Source: Lysobacteraceae bacterium (GTDB taxonomy: Bacteria > Pseudomonadota > Gammaproteobacteria > Xanthomonadales > Xanthomonadaceae). Taken from it: a DNA stretch of 7,447 nucleotides. Shown here piece by piece: positions 5,371-7,447 of the stretch; position 1 is the first letter of the stretch, and every line of letters starts with the position of its first letter. The DNA is taken from positions 1 to 7,447 of the forward strand of contig DNXT01000320.1 of the NCBI GenBank assembly GCA_003505795.1, given 5' to 3'. The notes beneath the pieces are model-generated. The model was not told the DNA's origin. It did not search any database and worked only from the letters and a program-made list of their open reading frames with translations. Position numbers and translations under genes: made by a program.

Positions 5371-5678
5371 GGGCGTGGTGGAACGAGGGCATTAGGCATT
5401 GGAGGCGCGCTGGCTTGCTGTCGAGCGGCCAATCCTGCGCTCGGGGCTAGCGGCCGGGTACGCCCAGGATCGAACGCACCGGGCTTCTGTTTGTGGTTCC
5501 GCCTTGGCCTGTTCTCTGCCGGTGGCATCGCTGCTTCCTTACACGCTAATGTCCAGAGCGAGGCGCGCCGTATGCTCGACGGCGTGCGGCATGCGCCACC
5601 CGCTCCAAGTCAGGACGGTGGCCTGATCCAGGTCCAGGGGGCTTGAGGGCACCATGTTTTCTTTGATGTGATGTCACG
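5371..5678. other. 308-bp spacer between divergent genes
   Basis: The spacer separates the leftward AlgC chimera from the rightward gene at 5679 and should hold both promoters, though I see no convincing -35/-10 pair. At 5387-5402 the minus strand reads CCAATGCCTAATGCCC, 13 of 16 matches to part of the repeat preceding xth and pyrE, again just upstream of a leftward start codon. A 51-codon frame from a TTG at 5491 to a stop at 5644-5646 has a hydrophobic start (WFRLGLFSAGGIAAS) that resembles the leader of the next gene (VFGLGLFWTVGICMAS). It has no ribosome site and may be a relic or chance. At 5654-5671 a five-codon frame (MFSLM) follows a good GAGG site. No RNA gene or mobile element is recognised. 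Confidence 0.5.
5387..5402 (-). repeat. Degenerate copy of the AATCCCC leader repeat
   Basis: Minus-strand CCAATGCCTAATGCCC matches the CGAATCCCTAATCCCC segment of the xth leader at 13 of 16 positions. It lies 16 bp upstream of the chimera's ATG in the same orientation relative to the gene as the other copies. No -10-like TAYGCT accompanies it, so it is a partial or eroded copy at best. Confidence 0.3.
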
Positions 5679-6515
5679 ATGAAACCAATGATGGTGTTTG
5701 GCCTAGGCCTGTTCTGGACGGTCGGAATCTGCATGGCGAGCGTCGCCGAAGAACCTGGTGTTCCAGAGGGTTCGCCCGGCTGCATGGTGGATGAGGCGAC
5801 ACGTCAGGAGCAACTCCCGTTTTACCCGCCTGACGTGGACGTAACCGGAAAAGTCACCGTTGTTGTCTGGCCGGACAAGACGGGGATGGTCAATCCACCC
5901 ACGTCGTCGGATCAGTCGGAAGGGCATGCCAGGATCGTCGTGTCCAGTCGCAATCGTCCGCTCGATCGCGCGGCGTTGGATGCGGCAAGAGGCTGGCATT
6001 ACCAATGCCCTGACGGACTTGCCGACCACAGGCGCTGGGCCAGGGTCGAGATCGACATGTCGCCAGCGACCACCCGGCCTGCACGGCCATCGCCGAAAGC
6101 GGCGATCGATTATTTCCCGGAATGGTCCCAAGCGGCCAAGGACGTACGCATTGAGACGACCGTCCGCGACGACACCATCGTTCCCTACGCCTCGTACGCG
6201 GACGCGTCGGCTGACCTCAAGGCCGATGCACGTTACGTCAGGAGCGAGCCGGCGAGTGGAGGCTTCGCCTCCTACAGCAGCTGGAACGCCGGGACCCGAA
6301 CATCCGAAACCTGGTGGCTCCGCAACGACCAAGGCGCTGCTCGCGCCTTGGTCCTGCTGGTCAGGGTCGACTACGAAACCCGGCAGCTGACCTATGGTCT
6401 GAACTGCAAGGCCAGCGAGAAGGACTGCAAGGACTTCGCTGGAATAGTGGCGTTGACCCCCGTCAATTTCGCTGTGGATCGCAGATCGGCGACGCCGCCG
6501 GGCGCAACACGGTAG
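5679..6515 (+). CDS. Secreted protein with TonB C-terminal-like domain (hypothetical)
   Basis: A 278-residue protein that I cannot name. Residues 1-23 form a probable signal peptide or anchor (MKPMMVFGLGLFWTVGICMA, cleavage likely around 20-23). Residues 46-128 resemble the TonB_C fold: LPFYPPDVDVTGKVTVVVWP, an IVVSSRNRPLDRAALDAARG helix and WARVEIDMSP correspond to the family's G-V-V-V strand, SSG-LD-AAL helix and final strand. Unlike true TonB, there is no proline-rich spacer after the N-terminus. Residues 140-270 form a second, unrecognised region rich in Tyr, Trp and Ser, with C243 and C250 as a possible disulfide; two further cysteines are C35 and C110. A stop codon at 5664-5666 in the same frame makes the ATG at 5679 the first usable start. 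Its GC (about 62% in sampled lines) and its use of TTT, CGT and ACA codons are below those of its neighbours, suggesting a different origin or weak selection. An envelope or periplasmic role is inferred. Confidence 0.75.
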   Translation: MKPMMVFGLGLFWTVGICMASVAEEPGVPEGSPGCMVDEATRQEQLPFYPPDVDVTGKVTVVVWPDKTGMVNPPTSSDQSEGHARIVVSSRNRPLDRAALDAARGWHYQCPDGLADHRRWARVEIDMSPATTRPARPSPKAAIDYFPEWSQAAKDVRIETTVRDDTIVPYASYADASADLKADARYVRSEPASGGFASYSSWNAGTRTSETWWLRNDQGAARALVLLVRVDYETRQLTYGLNCKASEKDCKDFAGIVALTPVNFAVDRRSATPPGATR

Positions 6516-6605
6516 CAATCCATTCCCCGACGAGCATCGTCACTGCTTCGAATTTGCAGCGTCCTGTGCGTTGGCGAGGATCTTCAGCATGGAAATCTCG
6601 AATCC

Positions 6606-7447
6606 TCACACGTCGCCGTCGCTGGCCCAGCCCTCGCCGCTGCCGCGCTGCAGGACCCGGTCGTGGTCCAGCACCGCGCCGGCCGGGTGCTCCGGCTGGC
6701 CGCGCAGGCGCGCGTAGATCGGGGTGAAGTCCGGCGCGGTGGCCTGCATCAGCTGCTCGAAGCCGTCGATCACGAAGTAGGTCTTCTGGAACGTGTCGAT
6801 GCGGTAGCGCGTGCGCATGATCCGCTCCAGCCCGAAGCCGATCCGGTTGGGCGCGGCCGACTCCAGCGAATGCAGCGACTCGCCCCTGGAGGAGACGATG
6901 CCGGCGCCGTAGATGCGCAGGCCGGCGGGAGTGTCGATCAGGCCGAACTCCACCGTGTACCAGTACAGCCGGGTCAGGTTCTGCAGTGCTTCCGGGCCGA
7001 TGCCGTGCGCCTTCACCCCGCCGCGGCCGTAGGCCTGCATGTAGTCGGCGAACACCGGGTTCATCAGCAGCGGCACGTGGCCGAACAGGTCGTGGAACAG
7101 GTCCGGCTCGGCGATGTAGTCGATCTGCTCGGGGCGGCGGATCCACCAGGTCACCGGGAAGCGGCGGTTGGCCAGGTGCTCGAAGAAATCCAGCTCCGGC
7201 AACAGCCCCTCGACCCCGACCAGCGTCCAGCCGGTGGCCGCGCCCAGCACCTCGTTGAGCTGTTCGAAGCGCGGGATGGCGTGGTCGCCCATGCCCATCT
7301 CGTCCTGCGCGCGCAGGAACTCGTCGCAGGCACGGCCGACCAGCAGTTCGCGCTGGCGCCGGTACAACGTGCCCCAGGTGGCGTGGTCGTCGGCGCTGTA
7401 GCTGTCCCACGGCTGCTGTATCTGCGCGGTGGCGTAGACCGGCACGT
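6606..7447 (-). CDS. phhA: Phenylalanine 4-hydroxylase, 5' end outside window
   Basis: At least 279 residues of a bacterial aromatic amino acid hydroxylase, which uses O2, Fe(II) and a reduced pterin to turn phenylalanine into tyrosine in the cytoplasm. The iron ligands are visible as H118 and H123 in DLFHDLFGHVPLL and E166 in YTVEFGLI (numbered from the codon at 7445). Other family segments are WTLVGVEGLLPELDFFEHLA (73-92), FPVTWWIRRPEQIDYIAEPD (96-115) and RIDTFQKTYFVIDGF (215-229). Family members of this type have some 15-20 residues before the PVYATA segment, so the GTG at 7445 is probably internal and the gene continues past 7447. No regulatory ACT domain is present, as usual in bacteria. 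The gene converges on the TonB_C-like gene with a 90-bp gap and appears unrelated to it in function. No pterin dehydratase (phhB) lies downstream within the window. Confidence 0.93.
   Translation of the reverse strand, partial: VPVYATAQIQQPWDSYSADDHATWGTLYRRQRELLVGRACDEFLRAQDEMGMGDHAIPRFEQLNEVLGAATGWTLVGVEGLLPELDFFEHLANRRFPVTWWIRRPEQIDYIAEPDLFHDLFGHVPLLMNPVFADYMQAYGRGGVKAHGIGPEALQNLTRLYWYTVEFGLIDTPAGLRIYGAGIVSSRGESLHSLESAAPNRIGFGLERIMRTRYRIDTFQKTYFVIDGFEQLMQATAPDFTPIYARLRGQPEHPAGAVLDHDRVLQRGSGEGWASDGDV

Noticed and set aside
4102..5646. 514-codon plus-strand frame opposite the AlgC chimera
   Set aside because: Repetitive Gln/Val/Leu/Arg composition with no domain; the minus strand carries conserved AlgC motifs. 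Its end merges into the spacer only because no stop occurs by chance.
5668..5678. CRP/Clp-like site around GTGATGTCAC
   Set aside because: The half-sites are separated by 2 bp rather than the 6 bp needed for TGTGA-N6-TCACA.
6540..6590. 16-codon minus-strand frame MLKILANAQDAANSKQ after phhA
   Set aside because: No ribosome site and no recognisable relation; too short to support.
6576..6607. GAGGAT/ATCCTC inverted repeat as terminator between the convergent genes
   Set aside because: A six-base stem with a 20-base loop, no T-run, and the right arm overlaps the phhA stop codon; too weak.

Overview
The window is GC-rich (about 70% by eye in the conserved genes) with compact operons. The proteins it encodes look like those of a Xanthomonadaceae/Lysobacteraceae gammaproteobacterium (Xanthomonas, Stenotrophomonas or Lysobacter relatives). 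The genus is inferred from protein style and from the exonuclease III/Crc-type gene lying beside pyrE, as crc does in Pseudomonas; no marker gene is present.

Left part (1-2533): the last 36 codons of an AnmK-like anhydromuramic acid kinase run rightward and meet a leftward three-gene unit. That unit is exonuclease III (xth), then an AmpG-type muropeptide permease whose GTG start overlaps the xth stop, then a small ribbon-helix-helix-like protein. AnmK and AmpG both belong to cell-wall recycling. Middle (2534-4116): xth and pyrE diverge from a 109-bp spacer holding two inverted copies of one promoter/leader sequence, each copy feeding one of the genes. pyrE is followed by a secreted, coiled-coil DUF4124-like protein, and a strong hairpin separates this from the next, convergent gene.

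Right part (4117-7447): the leftward gene at 4117-5370 is the most unusual object here. Its C-terminal two thirds are the second half of an AlgC-type phosphomannomutase/phosphoglucomutase. The catalytic phosphoserine domain and half of domain 2 are missing, replaced in frame by a DUF2442-like domain and a DUF4375-like domain. The join falls on the residues LEAIGA, which suit both parent families, so the gene looks like a recombination product formed at a rearrangement breakpoint. Beyond it lie a 308-bp spacer, a lower-GC gene for a secreted protein with a TonB-C-like domain, and the 3' part of a convergent phenylalanine 4-hydroxylase gene (phhA) that runs off the window.

Most of the window is housekeeping: pyrimidine synthesis, DNA repair, cell-wall recycling and phenylalanine catabolism. 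The unusual signals are the AlgC chimera with its breakpoint, the duplicated promoter-leader shared by xth and pyrE, and the atypical stretch from about 5371 to 6605. I see no CRISPR array, transposase, tRNA or rRNA.
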